A stretch of 64,000 bases of DNA from Chordicoccus furentiruminis (GTDB lineage Bacteria > Bacillota > Clostridia > Lachnospirales > Lachnospiraceae). Position 1 is the stretch's first letter; each line of letters begins with the position of its first letter. The position numbers were made by a program, and so were the translations under genes. Location: assembly GCF_019355395.1 (NCBI RefSeq), contig NZ_CP048829.1, positions 682,001 to 746,000 on the forward strand, given 5' to 3'. Of the stretch, positions 35,773 to 45,098 are shown one piece after another. A model generated the notes under the pieces. That model saw only the letters and a program-made list of their open reading frames with translations. It ran no database searches and had not been told where the DNA came from.

Positions 35773-36765
35773 TCAGATCTGCGTGTAAAACGGCGTATGC
35801 ACCGGCCGGTCGATCCACTTTCTCATCTCTTCATCCGCTATGCGGCAGAGAGAAATGCTTGCGCCGGCCATCTCCATACTGGTGGCGTACTCTCCGACGA
35901 AGGTTCTGTATGTCCTGATGCCTTTCTCATCCAGAAGCTTCCTCACACTGCCGGACAGAATATAGAGTTCTTCCTGACTTGTGGCGCCCAGTCCGTTGAT
36001 CAGAACACAGACCTCCTCCCCTTCTTTCAGAGGCATGTCGCCGAATATCGTATCAAGGGACTCCTTCGCCAGTTCGTCAGCCGTCTTCAGCGGTCCGTTC
36101 CAGACGCCCGGCTCTCCATGGATGCCCATCCCCATCGCCATCTCATTTTCCTTCAGCGTGAAATTCGGATGACCGACCTCGGGAATGATGCAGGGTGTCA
36201 GCGCGAAGCCGACGGTCCTTGTATTATCTTTCGCCTTCCGGGCTGCAGCGAGCACAGCATCCAGATCTCCGCCCTCCGCCGCCTTCGCACCGGCGCACTT
36301 GTACATGAAGAAAATACCGGCTACTCCGCGTCGCGCCGCAGGATTCGCGTTTGAGCACACATCGTCGGCCCCGACAATGCTCTCCGTGCGGATGTCGTCC
36401 ATATCAAGCATCTCGGCGGCCATATCGAAGTTCATGATGTCGCCGGTGTAGTTCCCGTAGAGGAAAAGCACGCCCGCACCGCTCTCCACTTCCTTCGCCA
36501 CATTGTAGATCTGCTCTGCGGAGGGGGACTGGAAGACACCGCCCACGCCGCAGCCGTCCAGCAGGCCGTCCCCGACATAGCCGAGGAAGAGAGGCAGATG
36601 GCCCGTCCCGCCGCCGGTGATGATCGCGACCTTGCCGGGTTTCTTCTCCGCGATGCAGTAGCAGCGGAGATCGTCGTTCACGTATTTCACCATCGGATTC
36701 GCCGCGTAGATGCCCCGCAGCATATCGTCGGTGTAGTCTTCCGGTCTGTTGATAATCTTTTTCAT
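35773..36765 (-). CDS. dhaK: DhaK-family kinase, substrate-binding subunit
   Basis: The 330-residue protein carries the substrate-binding His216 (MGMGIHGEPG) that forms a covalent hemiaminal with keto-sugars, and TGGGTGH near residue 50. The usual GHEPAH motif reads GHLPLF here, a subclass difference. Together with an upstream ribose-type ABC transporter, this suggests a substrate other than free dihydroxyacetone, for example a tetrulose such as erythrulose; that is inference. The ATG at 36765 lies one base after the permease stop. Confidence 0.85.
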   Translation of the reverse strand: MKKIINRPEDYTDDMLRGIYAANPMVKYVNDDLRCYCIAEKKPGKVAIITGGGTGHLPLFLGYVGDGLLDGCGVGGVFQSPSAEQIYNVAKEVESGAGVLFLYGNYTGDIMNFDMAAEMLDMDDIRTESIVGADDVCSNANPAARRGVAGIFFMYKCAGAKAAEGGDLDAVLAAARKAKDNTRTVGFALTPCIIPEVGHPNFTLKENEMAMGMGIHGEPGVWNGPLKTADELAKESLDTIFGDMPLKEGEEVCVLINGLGATSQEELYILSGSVRKLLDEKGIRTYRTFVGEYATSMEMAGASISLCRIADEEMRKWIDRPVHTPFYTQI

Positions 36766-36766
36766 A

Positions 36767-37795
36767 TCAGTTTCCTTCTTTCTCCTTTGCAAGTGCCTTT
36801 TCCGCCGCGTTCCTGGCCCTGCGCCGCGCCACGCTCCTCTGATGCAGCGAGTCGAAGACCAGGGCGCCGACCAGCAGGCAGCCATTGACAAACGTTTTCA
36901 TGGTATCCGGCGCACGCATGATGGTGAACGCGTTGGCGATCATCTGCAGAAGCAGAATCGAAACCGTCACGCCGGCGACCTTGCCCTCGCCTCCATCCGG
37001 ATCGATGCCGCCGAGCACGACGATCAGGAGGGTCAGCAGCGTGTAGGTGCTGCCGTTGGAGGATTTGGCCGAATTCAGGTGAGAGGTGATCAGAATTCCC
37101 GAGATACCTCCCAGAATGCCGGAGAACATGTGTGTCAGGATTCTCGTCTTCACCGTGTTGATGCCCGAATACTTCGCCGCCGTCTCGTTGGAACCGAGGA
37201 AATACACCTCGTGTCCGAAAACCGTACAATTCATCAGAAACCAGACGATATACGCCGCCGCGATGAAAATGAAGACGACGTAGGGGATCTGTCCGCCCAG
37301 CGCGCCGTTGGAGATCTGAACGAAAGGCTTCGGCAGATTGTTGATCGCCGGACCTCCTGTGATCGCCAGGGAGAGCCCCGAGTACAGCTCCAGCCCGCAG
37401 AGCGTCACCAGCATAGCCGGAATGTCAAGGGCTCCGATGATCAGACCGTTGAAGGCGCCGCATCCCGCGCCGACCAGCACCGCCACGATGCAGCCAAGCA
37501 CGATGGAAAAGGAGGATCCGCCCATCTTTGTCATGATCAGCGCGGCGCACACGCCGCTCAGGTTCATGATGCCCACAAGTGAGAGGTCGATACCCCCGGC
37601 GATCATGCAGGCCATCATACCGAAAGCGAGAATACCGTACTCCGGAAACTGATAGAACATCGACCGGAAATTCTGAACGGTAAAATAGGTTTTCCCGTTG
37701 ATCACCGCCATCAGCGCAAGCACCGCCAGAACCATCACCAGAAGGACAAGGATATGGCTGTCTCTCTTTTTCTCTGTTTTCCCTTTAGCCGCCAT
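36767..37795 (-). CDS. Ribose-type ABC transporter permease
   Basis: The 342-residue protein has about ten hydrophobic segments of the BPD_transp_2 (RbsC) family. The conserved loop GSNETAAKYSGINTVKTRI is the cytoplasmic coupling motif. I chose the ATG at 37795, eight bases after GGGGAGG; a GTG one codon earlier is an alternative. It pairs with the permease at 37799-38817, which is less common than a single homodimeric RbsC and suggests a heterodimeric pore. Confidence 0.9.
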   Translation of the reverse strand: MAAKGKTEKKRDSHILVLLVMVLAVLALMAVINGKTYFTVQNFRSMFYQFPEYGILAFGMMACMIAGGIDLSLVGIMNLSGVCAALIMTKMGGSSFSIVLGCIVAVLVGAGCGAFNGLIIGALDIPAMLVTLCGLELYSGLSLAITGGPAINNLPKPFVQISNGALGGQIPYVVFIFIAAAYIVWFLMNCTVFGHEVYFLGSNETAAKYSGINTVKTRILTHMFSGILGGISGILITSHLNSAKSSNGSTYTLLTLLIVVLGGIDPDGGEGKVAGVTVSILLLQMIANAFTIMRAPDTMKTFVNGCLLVGALVFDSLHQRSVARRRARNAAEKALAKEKEGN

Positions 37796-37798
37796 CAC

Positions 37799-38817
37799 TC
37801 ATGCCTCCCCTCTCTTCGCTGCCCGCGTCGCGCGTTTTGCCTGCCATGACGTCAGGATTGTGCCGAGCAGGATCACGAGTCCCACCGCGAACCGCTGCCA
37901 TGAAGTCGGAATGCCGAGCATGTTCAGGTTGTTCTGCACCAGCGTGATCAGCAGCACGCCCAGCACCGTCCCGGGCACGTCCCCGTGGCCGCCGGTGATC
38001 CGGACGCCGCCGATGACGCATGCCGCGATGGTGATCATCTCATCGCCCATCAGCGCCGACGTCGTTGCCGAGTGCATCAGAATGTTATAGATCATCGCCG
38101 TCAGTCCGGCGAAAGCGCCCGAGAACGCGTAAGCGAAGAACTGCAGTCCCCGTACGTTGAATCCGGCGACGCGGGCCGCGTTCTTGTCACCGCCGATCGC
38201 GTAAAGTCCCCGTCCCAGCATCGTGTGGCGAAGCATCCAACCGATGAGAATGCACCCGACAACCGGAACCAGCACCAGCACGTTGAGCAGATAAGTGAAG
38301 CCCGTTCCCTTCGCCGTATAGGAAAGGATGTTGGTATTGTAGATCGCGTTCAGAGAATCCGGAAGCGTCGTGAACTCCCGCGTTCCCAGCAGCGTGATCA
38401 TGCCGCCCTGTGAGATGGAGCTGGTCGCGAGCGTCGCGATCAGTGGCGGAATGTTCAGAATGCTGACCAGCACCGCGTTCAGCAGGCCGAAGAGCAGGCC
38501 GATCAGAATCGCCAGCACGAAGGCGTAAGCCGCGTTGTCGATATGATTCACCTGATTGATCATGTACATCGGGATGTACATCGCCGCGCAGCCGATCGCC
38601 GGGAAGGAGACGTCGATCCCGCCCGACAGGATGACGATCATCTCACTCAGCGCGAAGCACATCCAGAAGATCGAGGCGCGCAGCGTTGTGATGATCGTGG
38701 CCGGACTGAAGAAGGCCGGCTGTCTGAGACCGACAATGAGGCAGAAGACGGCAATGACATAGATCAGAATCGCCTTCGTACTGGTCAGAGCGGCTTTTTT
38801 GTTTTTCTGTTTCATCG
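37799..38817 (-). CDS. Ribose-type ABC transporter permease
   Basis: The 339-residue RbsC-family membrane protein has multiple hydrophobic helices and the coupling loop AIGGDKNAARVAGFNVRGLQ. The ATG at 38817 (MKQKNKK) follows AGGAGG by eight to nine bases. It sits between the ATPase gene and the second permease, with stops and starts nearly touching, in a five-gene transport and kinase unit. Confidence 0.9.
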
Positions 38818-38834
38818 TAAGCACCTCCTGACCG

Positions 38835-40298
38835 TCAGAGCTGGATGTTGTCGATCATGTTATCCGTAACCGCGCCCACATGGCCGTCCCGCATGACGAT
38901 GATCTTGTTGCAGTTGGTGATCAGCTCCGGCATATCGTCCGAAATAATGATGATGCCGATGCCTTCTTCTGCGAGTTTCCGGAGAATGGAATGAATCTCC
39001 GACTTGGCTCCGATATCCACGCCGACGGTCGGCCCGTTCAGAATAAACAGCTTCGGGTCGGTGTTGAGCCATTTGGCGATGACCACCTTCTGCGCGTTTC
39101 CTCCGGACAGCGTCCGCACCGCCACGTCCCGCGAGGAAGTCACCACATCGAGTTCCTTTATCAGCTGGTCGGTACTCTCATCCATGGCACTCCGGTCCAG
39201 CCGGATTCCGTTAAAGTACTTCCGGATCGAGCTCACCATCATATTGTCTTCCACACTCTTGTGGATGAAAAGGCCCTGCGTCAGACGATCCTCCGGCACA
39301 TAGGCGATCCGGCTGCGGATCGCGTCCTCCACCGACCGGATCTGAATCTCCTTTCCGTTCAAATACATCCGGCCGCTGTCCGCCGGCGTCACGCCGAAGA
39401 CCGCTTCGCCGATCTCGCTCCGGCCGGATCCAAGAAGACCCGTGATACCGACCACGTCGCCGCGATTCACCGTGAAGCTGACATCGGAAAACGCGCCCTT
39501 CAGACTTAAATGCTCCACACGGAAGATTTCCTCGTCGCTCTTCGGCGGCATATACTTGACGCTGCTGACCTCATGCCCGGTCATATCCCTTGTGAACCGC
39601 GCCTGGTCATATTCCGAGATCAGCCCCGTGGATACGAAGCGGCCGTTTCGGAGAATCGTCAGCCGGTCGGCGATCTCGTAAATCTCATCGAGCTTATGGT
39701 TGACGATCATCACCGCGATGCCCTTCTCCTTCAGGGAACGGACCACAGCCCAGAGCTTTTTGACCTCCTTTTCAGTCAGCGCCGTGGTCGGCTCGTCGAG
39801 GATCAGGAGGCGCGCGTCGTTGATGATGGCGCGGCAGATCGCGACCATCTGCTTGCCGGCTACCGGCAGCATTTCCACCGGAAGATCCGGGTCAAATTCT
39901 GCTCCGACCTGCTCCATCGCCTTCTTCGCGGCCTCATGGATCTCCTTCCAGTTAACCAGCTTCCGCCCGCTCTTCACCTCGCCGTTCAGCGCGATGTTCT
40001 CGGCGACGGTCATATTCGGGAAAACCGCGAAATCCTGATAGATGACCTGAATGCCCCGGTTGATCGCGTCAATCGGCCTCATATGGGAAACCGGCTCACC
40101 GTCGATCTCAATGGTTCCGGAGTCCACATCATGCACGCCGGAAATCGCCTTGATCAATGTGGACTTCCCACATCCATTCTCACCCGCCAGGCAGTGAATC
40201 TCTCCTTTTCGAATCGTCAGATCGACTCCGTTCAGCGCGTGGACACCGCCGAAGGACTTTCGGATGCCGGTCAGCTTCAAAAATACATCATTTGCCAT
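38835..40298 (-). CDS. Sugar ABC transporter ATPase with two ABC domains (RbsA type)
   Basis: The 487-residue protein has two tandem ABC domains. Domain 1 has Walker A GENGCGKST (about residues 38-46) and Walker B LLILDEPTTAL. Domain 2 has the degenerate Walker A GLLGSGRSE and the signature LSGGNAQKVVIAKWL, as in RbsA and MglA. It powers the two permeases that follow. The order binding protein, ATPase, permease, permease, dhaK, dhaL points to import and immediate phosphorylation of one substrate. Confidence 0.93.
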   Translation of the reverse strand: MANDVFLKLTGIRKSFGGVHALNGVDLTIRKGEIHCLAGENGCGKSTLIKAISGVHDVDSGTIEIDGEPVSHMRPIDAINRGIQVIYQDFAVFPNMTVAENIALNGEVKSGRKLVNWKEIHEAAKKAMEQVGAEFDPDLPVEMLPVAGKQMVAICRAIINDARLLILDEPTTALTEKEVKKLWAVVRSLKEKGIAVMIVNHKLDEIYEIADRLTILRNGRFVSTGLISEYDQARFTRDMTGHEVSSVKYMPPKSDEEIFRVEHLSLKGAFSDVSFTVNRGDVVGITGLLGSGRSEIGEAVFGVTPADSGRMYLNGKEIQIRSVEDAIRSRIAYVPEDRLTQGLFIHKSVEDNMMVSSIRKYFNGIRLDRSAMDESTDQLIKELDVVTSSRDVAVRTLSGGNAQKVVIAKWLNTDPKLFILNGPTVGVDIGAKSEIHSILRKLAEEGIGIIIISDDMPELITNCNKIIVMRDGHVGAVTDNMIDNIQL

Positions 40299-40443
40299 AG
40301 CATCTCTCCACTTTCAGGGCCGGTCCGAATGAACCGGTCCGCTTGCTTATGCAGTCTGTCATACCCAGTCGCTCTCCTTTCGGCGGCCGGTCCTCACGGG
40401 GCGGCTGGGGCGGTGCGTCTTCTTTCAAGACCGCCTTTTCCGA

Positions 40444-40472
40444 AAAGAGAAGGGGACGCGCCGGCGTCCCCT
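40444..40472 (-). terminator. Attenuating hairpin after the binding-protein gene
   Basis: AGGGGACGC and its complement with a four-base loop are followed on the minus strand by TTCTCTTTTC. Placed between the binding protein and the ATPase gene, it probably gives more binding protein than transporter. Confidence 0.6.
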
Positions 40473-40493
40473 GCCCATCAGATCCGGATCGGA

Positions 40494-41531
40494 TCAGAAA
40501 TCGTAATCCGCCATGTTGTCCTTGGTGACATCGATCCGCGCGTTGCCGTAGTAAGCGCTGTCGACCTTCTCGACCTTGTCGTAGCCGTCCACCGGAAGGG
40601 ACATCTGGTCCTGAACCGTCCCGTTCAGAGCCGCCACGGCCATCTCGATCATCGCCTGGCCCGCCTTTGCCGGATCCCAGACTGAGAAGGATGCGATGGT
40701 GCCGTCTTCAACGTACTGCTTCGCGATGGAAGTCATCGACGTACCGACGATCGCGACCTTGCCCGCAAGGCCCAGTTCCTCGACGGCCTGCGCCGCACCG
40801 ACCACATCCGTGGAAGCGGACCCTTCGATCGCGACGATATCCGGATTCGCTGTCAGCAGCTCCTTCGTCTGGTTGTAGGAGGATGTGGTATCATCCGAGG
40901 TCTCGTAGCGTCCGACGCACTCCATGTCCGGGAACTTTTCCTCCTGAAGTTTCTTGGCCGCGTCGCACCACTCGTTGTGGGAGACGGATGTCAGGGAACC
41001 GACGAACTGAATGTATTTGCCCTTGCCGCCGGTCAGCTTGCCGAGCTCTTCCATGAAGTTCTCGCCGTACGCGGCGTTCTGGAACGCTTCGATATCATAG
41101 TCGCGGCTGGACGGATCCATCGAGGCGGCCTCATGGGTAATCACCTTGATTCCCTGCGCCTTTGCCTTCTCAAGCACCGGAGCCAGCGCCTCGGAATCGA
41201 ACGGAACGACGCAGATGGCGTCCCAGTTCTCGGAAAGCAGGGATTCCACGTAGGACGCCTGATCCGCTCCTTCCGCGGAGCCGCCGTAGAAAACGTCCGT
41301 GCCGTTCTCCTTGTTGTACTCCTTGACGCCGTCCTCCATGCGCTGGAACCAGGCGATGTTGGTCATCTTCGGAACGACGGCGATCTTGTAATCCTTCGCC
41401 GTCTTCCCGGCTCCCGCCTCAGCCGATTCCACGACTGACGTGGCGGCGGAAGCGGCAAATGCCGGAACCGCGATCATGGACCCCGCCATCACTGCGCTCA
41501 TTGCGAAACATGCCATCTTTTTAAATTTCAT
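40494..41531 (-). CDS. Sugar ABC transporter substrate-binding protein (RbsB/LsrB-like)
   Basis: The 345-residue protein has an N-terminal export signal (MKFKKMACFAMSAVMAGSMI then AVPAFA) ending near AxA; no lipobox Cys is evident, which is unusual for a Gram-positive binding protein. The mature part is a type I periplasmic-binding fold with IAVVPKMTNIAWFQRMEDGV, WDAICVVPFDSEALAPVLEKA and a C-terminal KDNMADYDF resembling LsrB. It captures a sugar or related ligand for the transporter encoded downstream. An operator-like palindrome precedes it. Confidence 0.88.
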   Translation of the reverse strand: MKFKKMACFAMSAVMAGSMIAVPAFAASAATSVVESAEAGAGKTAKDYKIAVVPKMTNIAWFQRMEDGVKEYNKENGTDVFYGGSAEGADQASYVESLLSENWDAICVVPFDSEALAPVLEKAKAQGIKVITHEAASMDPSSRDYDIEAFQNAAYGENFMEELGKLTGGKGKYIQFVGSLTSVSHNEWCDAAKKLQEEKFPDMECVGRYETSDDTTSSYNQTKELLTANPDIVAIEGSASTDVVGAAQAVEELGLAGKVAIVGTSMTSIAKQYVEDGTIASFSVWDPAKAGQAMIEMAVAALNGTVQDQMSLPVDGYDKVEKVDSAYYGNARIDVTKDNMADYDF

Positions 41532-41587
41532 AGTGCGCCTCCTTCTGCTTGCACTGAACCCGATTTCTCCCGGCAGACTTTCATTTG

Positions 41588-41596
41588 TTTACTAAA
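41588..41596. promoter_or_regulatory. Putative LacI-family operator TTTACTAAA (transporter side)
   Basis: The odd palindrome TTTA-C-TAAA lies 57 bases upstream of the binding-protein start. The same nine bases occur in front of the lacI-type gene at 42962-42970. Confidence 0.5.
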
Positions 41597-41798
41597 TATC
41601 AACTTGACAGTCTGTCTTTCTTGTTTACAAATATAGCCAGCAACCACCTGTTTTGTCAACGCATACAGGTCACTTTCCACAATATATACATTGTTTATCA
41701 GAATTTTATGTGCAATACGTCCTCTGTTGTGTACTAATTTTAGTCATTCGATTAGCATTACGTTTAGTCGAAGGGAACTATGTATGCTCCGGCAGACA

Positions 41799-41855
41799 AA
41801 AAAACAACGGGAGACGCGTCCGCATCGCGATCAGGCCAATGCGGACGCGCCTCCC
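41799..41855 (-). terminator. Terminator of the LacI-type gene
   Basis: A 17-base stem with one mismatch (41809-41825 with 41839-41855) is followed on the minus strand by GTTGTTTTTTTG. Confidence 0.8.
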
Positions 41856-41914
41856 GGCTGTCTGTATCCTCGATATGCAATTTTCGCGTCCGGCGCGGCA
41901 ACGCCCGGTGCGTC

Positions 41915-42934
41915 TCACGCGGGGTGTCGCTGCCCGGCATTCATGCTGCCCCGCTCGACGAGATTTCCCACAAAGGATGTCTTCGCGGATACAAAGCCTG
42001 CGTCTCTTAGGATGTAAAGAAGCTGCCGCACTGCCTGACGTCCGATCAGATCCCGCTGCACATGGATCGTCGTCAGTGTCGGCGTACTGATAGCCGAGTA
42101 CGGAATGTTATCAAAGCCGATCACCGCTACATCCTCCGGGATCCGGCACCCGGCCTCCTTCAGCGCCTTGATCGCGCCGAGCGCCACCGTGTCGTTATCG
42201 GCGAAAAAGCACTCCGGCAGTTCCCAATCCGGCTTCGCCTCCAGCAGCTTCCGCATATCCTCGTGAGCCCCGATCATCGTCGCCATAATCTCGCGGACAT
42301 CTTCCGGCCTCACCGTAAAGCCCATCTCACGGCTGTACTTCTCAAAGGCTTCCGCCCTCGCCGTGAAATTTTCCGCGTGATAGGCGCTGCGGAGATACCC
42401 CACCCGCCTGTAACCGCACGAGTGGATATAGGCCAGCGCGGTATGAACATTCTCCCTGTTGTCAATCCCGACGCAGCTGTAATGCATGCCCGGCATCATA
42501 TTGTCAACCGACACGAACGGTACGGGAATCGCCTGAAGCGAGCCGTACATTTCCCTCGGGAGCTCAGTCGCGATGACGATCGCGCCGCAGTAAGGCGAAA
42601 AGTCCACGCCGCGGATCCATTCGGCCATATCGCCCCTCGCCTCAATCTGGACCAGCGTGTATTCTTCCTTCCGGCATCGCTCCGCCATCGCACTCACGAT
42701 CGCGGAGATAAAGCCCTCATTTTCCTCCACCAGCACGCCGCCGTGCAGATATTTGATGCAGAGCACGGTACGCGAGCTGTTTTTCGTCCGGGGGTTCGGC
42801 GTATAGCCGGTCTCATCGATCACTTTGCGGATTCGTTTTCTCGTCTCGTCGCTCACGCCCTTCCGCCCGTTGAGCACGATGGATACCGCCGCGGGCGAGA
42901 CACCTGCGACGTCAGCAATCTCACGGATCGTCAT
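41915..42934 (-). CDS. LacI-family transcriptional regulator
   Basis: The 339-residue protein begins MTIREIADVAGVSPAAVSIV, the LacI helix-turn-helix, with the hinge helix at residues 45-60. A periplasmic-binding-like effector domain follows, with VAVIGFDNIPYSAISTPTLT near the C terminus. It lies directly upstream of the transport-dhaKL unit on the same strand. The same TTTACTAAA palindrome stands before both, so it probably represses the transporter and itself until the sugar is present. Confidence 0.9.
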   Translation of the reverse strand: MTIREIADVAGVSPAAVSIVLNGRKGVSDETRKRIRKVIDETGYTPNPRTKNSSRTVLCIKYLHGGVLVEENEGFISAIVSAMAERCRKEEYTLVQIEARGDMAEWIRGVDFSPYCGAIVIATELPREMYGSLQAIPVPFVSVDNMMPGMHYSCVGIDNRENVHTALAYIHSCGYRRVGYLRSAYHAENFTARAEAFEKYSREMGFTVRPEDVREIMATMIGAHEDMRKLLEAKPDWELPECFFADNDTVALGAIKALKEAGCRIPEDVAVIGFDNIPYSAISTPTLTTIHVQRDLIGRQAVRQLLYILRDAGFVSAKTSFVGNLVERGSMNAGQRHPA

Positions 42935-42955
42935 GTCACGCGCCTCACTGTTTAT

Positions 42956-42973
42956 ATGTTATTTACTAAACAT
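42956..42973. promoter_or_regulatory. Putative autoregulatory operator of the LacI gene
   Basis: ATGTTATTTACTAAACAT is an imperfect palindrome (ATGTT/AACAT arms) centred on TTTACTAAA, 22 bases upstream of the regulator start. Confidence 0.5.
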
Positions 42974-43116
42974 ACATTCAGTTTAGTTCAGCGAAATGCG
43001 CGCTGTCAAGAATGTTTGCAAAGGATCGCCGTGTGTCCGCCGCATTCCGCGACGAATCGCTGACCGGTCCGGCAAGCTTCATCTGTCCGGAGTGTCCCGG
43101 CCCTCTTCACGGCAAA

Positions 43117-43155
43117 GCGGCCGTGCGGTCAGGTTTTACCCTGCCGCACGGCCGC
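43117..43155 (-). terminator. Terminator overlapping the HD gene end
   Basis: A 12-base stem GCGGCCGTGCGG with its complement, extended by CAGG/CCTG, begins inside the last codons of the HD-domain gene. The T-run is short. Confidence 0.6.
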
Positions 43156-43627
43156 TCAGCTTCTGTCTCATGTAGCTGACTCCGTCACCCACCGACGCCA
43201 CCTTGTCCGCCACCGAGACCACCACGCCCTCCAGCGACACCGGAGGATGAATCGTCATGGGAAACATATGGTAGCGGATGATCTTTCTGGTCTTCTCATC
43301 GAGATCGGGTACGACCTTCATCGCCTCCTCCACGGAATCGATGGGATGCTGGTGGCAGCACTCCCGGCTGTTCCGGAATTTGTCGTACCGGCCGAGGATG
43401 CCGAAATCGTGGCAGAGGGCCCCGAGCACGACATCTCTTCTGTCGGTCTTCACATGCATTTTCCCGAGAAACGAGCAGATCGCCACACTGACCATCGCAA
43501 CCTTCATCGAATGCGCCGCCACCGTGGACGTATGATGATGGATCTGTGTTCTCGCCGTCTGAAACTGCGGAGATGCCAGCACGTCAGCGCCGTATACGCG
43601 GATCTCCGCTTCTCTGCTCTCCTGCAT
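43136..43627 (-). CDS. HD-domain metal-dependent phosphohydrolase
   Basis: The 163-residue protein has an HD pattern: HSMKVA, then CHDFG, a following HP pair, and late ADKVASVGD supplying the last metal ligand. Such small HD proteins hydrolyse nucleotides or phosphoesters in the cytoplasm; the substrate cannot be told. It stands alone between the LacI region and the divergent DtxR-type regulator, with its own hairpin terminator. Confidence 0.82.
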   Translation of the reverse strand: MQESREAEIRVYGADVLASPQFQTARTQIHHHTSTVAAHSMKVAMVSVAICSFLGKMHVKTDRRDVVLGALCHDFGILGRYDKFRNSRECCHQHPIDSVEEAMKVVPDLDEKTRKIIRYHMFPMTIHPPVSLEGVVVSVADKVASVGDGVSYMRQKLSGRAAG

Positions 43628-43883
43628 TTGATTTTCCGCCTTTCCGGTTCCTATAGGAACCTCCCGCTCCGGGTCAGGCGAACCGATTCAGCCGGCGGGT
43701 TGAACCCCGCCTCCGTCCCGCCCGGGTTGGTCAGCCTCATCATAGCACATTCTGAACAAACCGTTCCTGAAGTTTTTGTAAAACATGCACGTGGAAATTG
43801 GTTTGATCAAATTCAATTTTTTCGAATATTGAAATCATCGTAAGCTTGTGCTAATCTTAGTTAAAAGGAAAGGAGGCCGTGTC

Positions 43884-44288
43884 ATGGAAATTCACAAGTC
43901 TGCGGAAGATTACCTCGAAGCCATGCTGATGCTGAAGGAGCGTCACGGGTACGTCCGTTCCATCGACGTTGCGGAGCAGCTCGGCGTCACCAAGCCGTCC
44001 GTAAGCTACGCGACCAAACAGCTTCGTGAGAACGGCTACATCACGATGGACCACGCAAATTTCATTGTCCTGACGGAGAAGGGAATGGAAATCGCCGACC
44101 GAATCTACACCCGTCACAAGGTGCTCACGCAGTTCTTCGGGAAACTGGGCGTCGATCCGGAGACAGCCAGAGATGACGCCTGCAAGGTTGAGCACGACAT
44201 CAGCGACGAGACCTTCTCCGCGATCTGCCGTCATCTGGACACGCTCGGCGCCGCCAACGCGGCCGGAGCTGCCGGCGGAAACAGCTGA
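43884..44288 (+). CDS. DtxR/MntR-family metal-dependent regulator
   Basis: The 134-residue protein starts MEIHKSAEDYLEAMLMLKER, the DtxR N-terminal helix. A winged helix follows (SIDVAEQLGVTKPSVSYATK), then the dimer/metal-binding helices with KVEHDISDETFSAICRHL. It lacks the SH3-like third domain, as in MntR. The short form usually senses manganese or iron. AAAGGAGG precedes the ATG. A dyad TTCAAT-n10-ATTGAA about 60 bases upstream could be its operator. Confidence 0.88.
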   Translation: MEIHKSAEDYLEAMLMLKERHGYVRSIDVAEQLGVTKPSVSYATKQLRENGYITMDHANFIVLTEKGMEIADRIYTRHKVLTQFFGKLGVDPETARDDACKVEHDISDETFSAICRHLDTLGAANAAGAAGGNS

Positions 44289-44368
44289 CCTTCATGTAAG
44301 GCCGCTCTCCCGCATTCTGTTATCCTTCGGACGGATTCCGAAACCGGGGCCGCATACCTGCCGGGGCC

Positions 44369-44404
44369 GGGACGGCGCGCCGCTTATTTCTGCGGCGCGC
44401 CGTC
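44369..44404. terminator. Bidirectional terminator, DtxR gene / downstream hypothetical
   Basis: A 14-base GC stem GGACGGCGCGCCGC with its complement and an eight-base loop stands between convergent genes. It covers the last codons of the hypothetical gene at 44384-45007. Confidence 0.7.
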
Positions 44405-45007
44405 CTCATAAAGGCCAAGCTCCTGCAGGCCCGTTATGATGCTGTCCGCCGTTCTCCCGTCGGCCGCGGTGTAGCGCGTGCATTCCCCCGGATGTTTCTC
44501 GGAGACGAAATCCCACCCGGTTCTCAGATGCGGCGCACGCGGGATCCCCATCGCCTCAAAGGCCCGGATCAGCGGAGAGAGGTCGCCCTCCTGACTCATG
44601 CCGCGCATCTCATTGTACTCGTATTTTCCGATCTCATTGCCCCGCTGGGAGGAAAGACCGAACCGGCAGAGTCCGTCGTGAATCAGCACCTCGCCGACCG
44701 AATTGAGAAGACTCTTCGCGATCCCTCCGGACAGCGTGTCCATGTACCAGGTCTTTCTGTGTCCGCCGTCCGCGATCCGGACCGCACCGTCCGTCGCCTC
44801 CAGCACTCTCTCCCGCTGCTCATCTGAAACCGGATTCTCGATCCAGAACGTGAAGTACGTCTCTCCTTCCTCCTCGATGAACCGGTCGAATACGCCGCGG
44901 ATATGCTCCGCGCTGACGCTGGCGATCAGATACTCATCCTCCGTCGCGTATCCCTCTGTCAGACCTTCCGCCTCCGCAATGTGCGCGCCCCTGATCATCT
45001 GAAACAT
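44384..45007 (-). CDS. Hypothetical protein, 207 residues
   Basis: A GAGGAGG Shine-Dalgarno precedes MFQMIRGAHIAEAEGLTEGY. The protein is soluble and acidic, with aromatic-rich segments (YFTFWIENPVSDEQRERVLE and TWYMDTLSGGIAKSLLNSVG). No known domain is recognised. It follows the MATE exporter gene by 91 bases and may be cotranscribed with it and the histidine phosphatase. Length, codon use and ribosome-binding site support a real gene. Confidence 0.65.
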   Translation of the reverse strand: MFQMIRGAHIAEAEGLTEGYATEDEYLIASVSAEHIRGVFDRFIEEEGETYFTFWIENPVSDEQRERVLEATDGAVRIADGGHRKTWYMDTLSGGIAKSLLNSVGEVLIHDGLCRFGLSSQRGNEIGKYEYNEMRGMSQEGDLSPLIRAFEAMGIPRAPHLRTGWDFVSEKHPGECTRYTAADGRTADSIITGLQELGLYEDGAPQK

Positions 45008-45098
45008 CGCTTATCCTCCTCATGACGATCTGCCGGTTCCGCCGCGGTCAGCTCCCGGTATGCCGTATTGTCCGTTTTCATATTCGATCCGTCCCGTT

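Larger units (their letters stand above)
41532..41914. other. 383-base regulatory gap between binding protein and LacI genes
   Basis: It holds the operator-like TTTACTAAA at 41588, an AT-rich promoter region for the binding-protein gene (41590-41660), and the LacI-gene terminator at 41799-41855. No coding sequence is supported. Confidence 0.6.
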
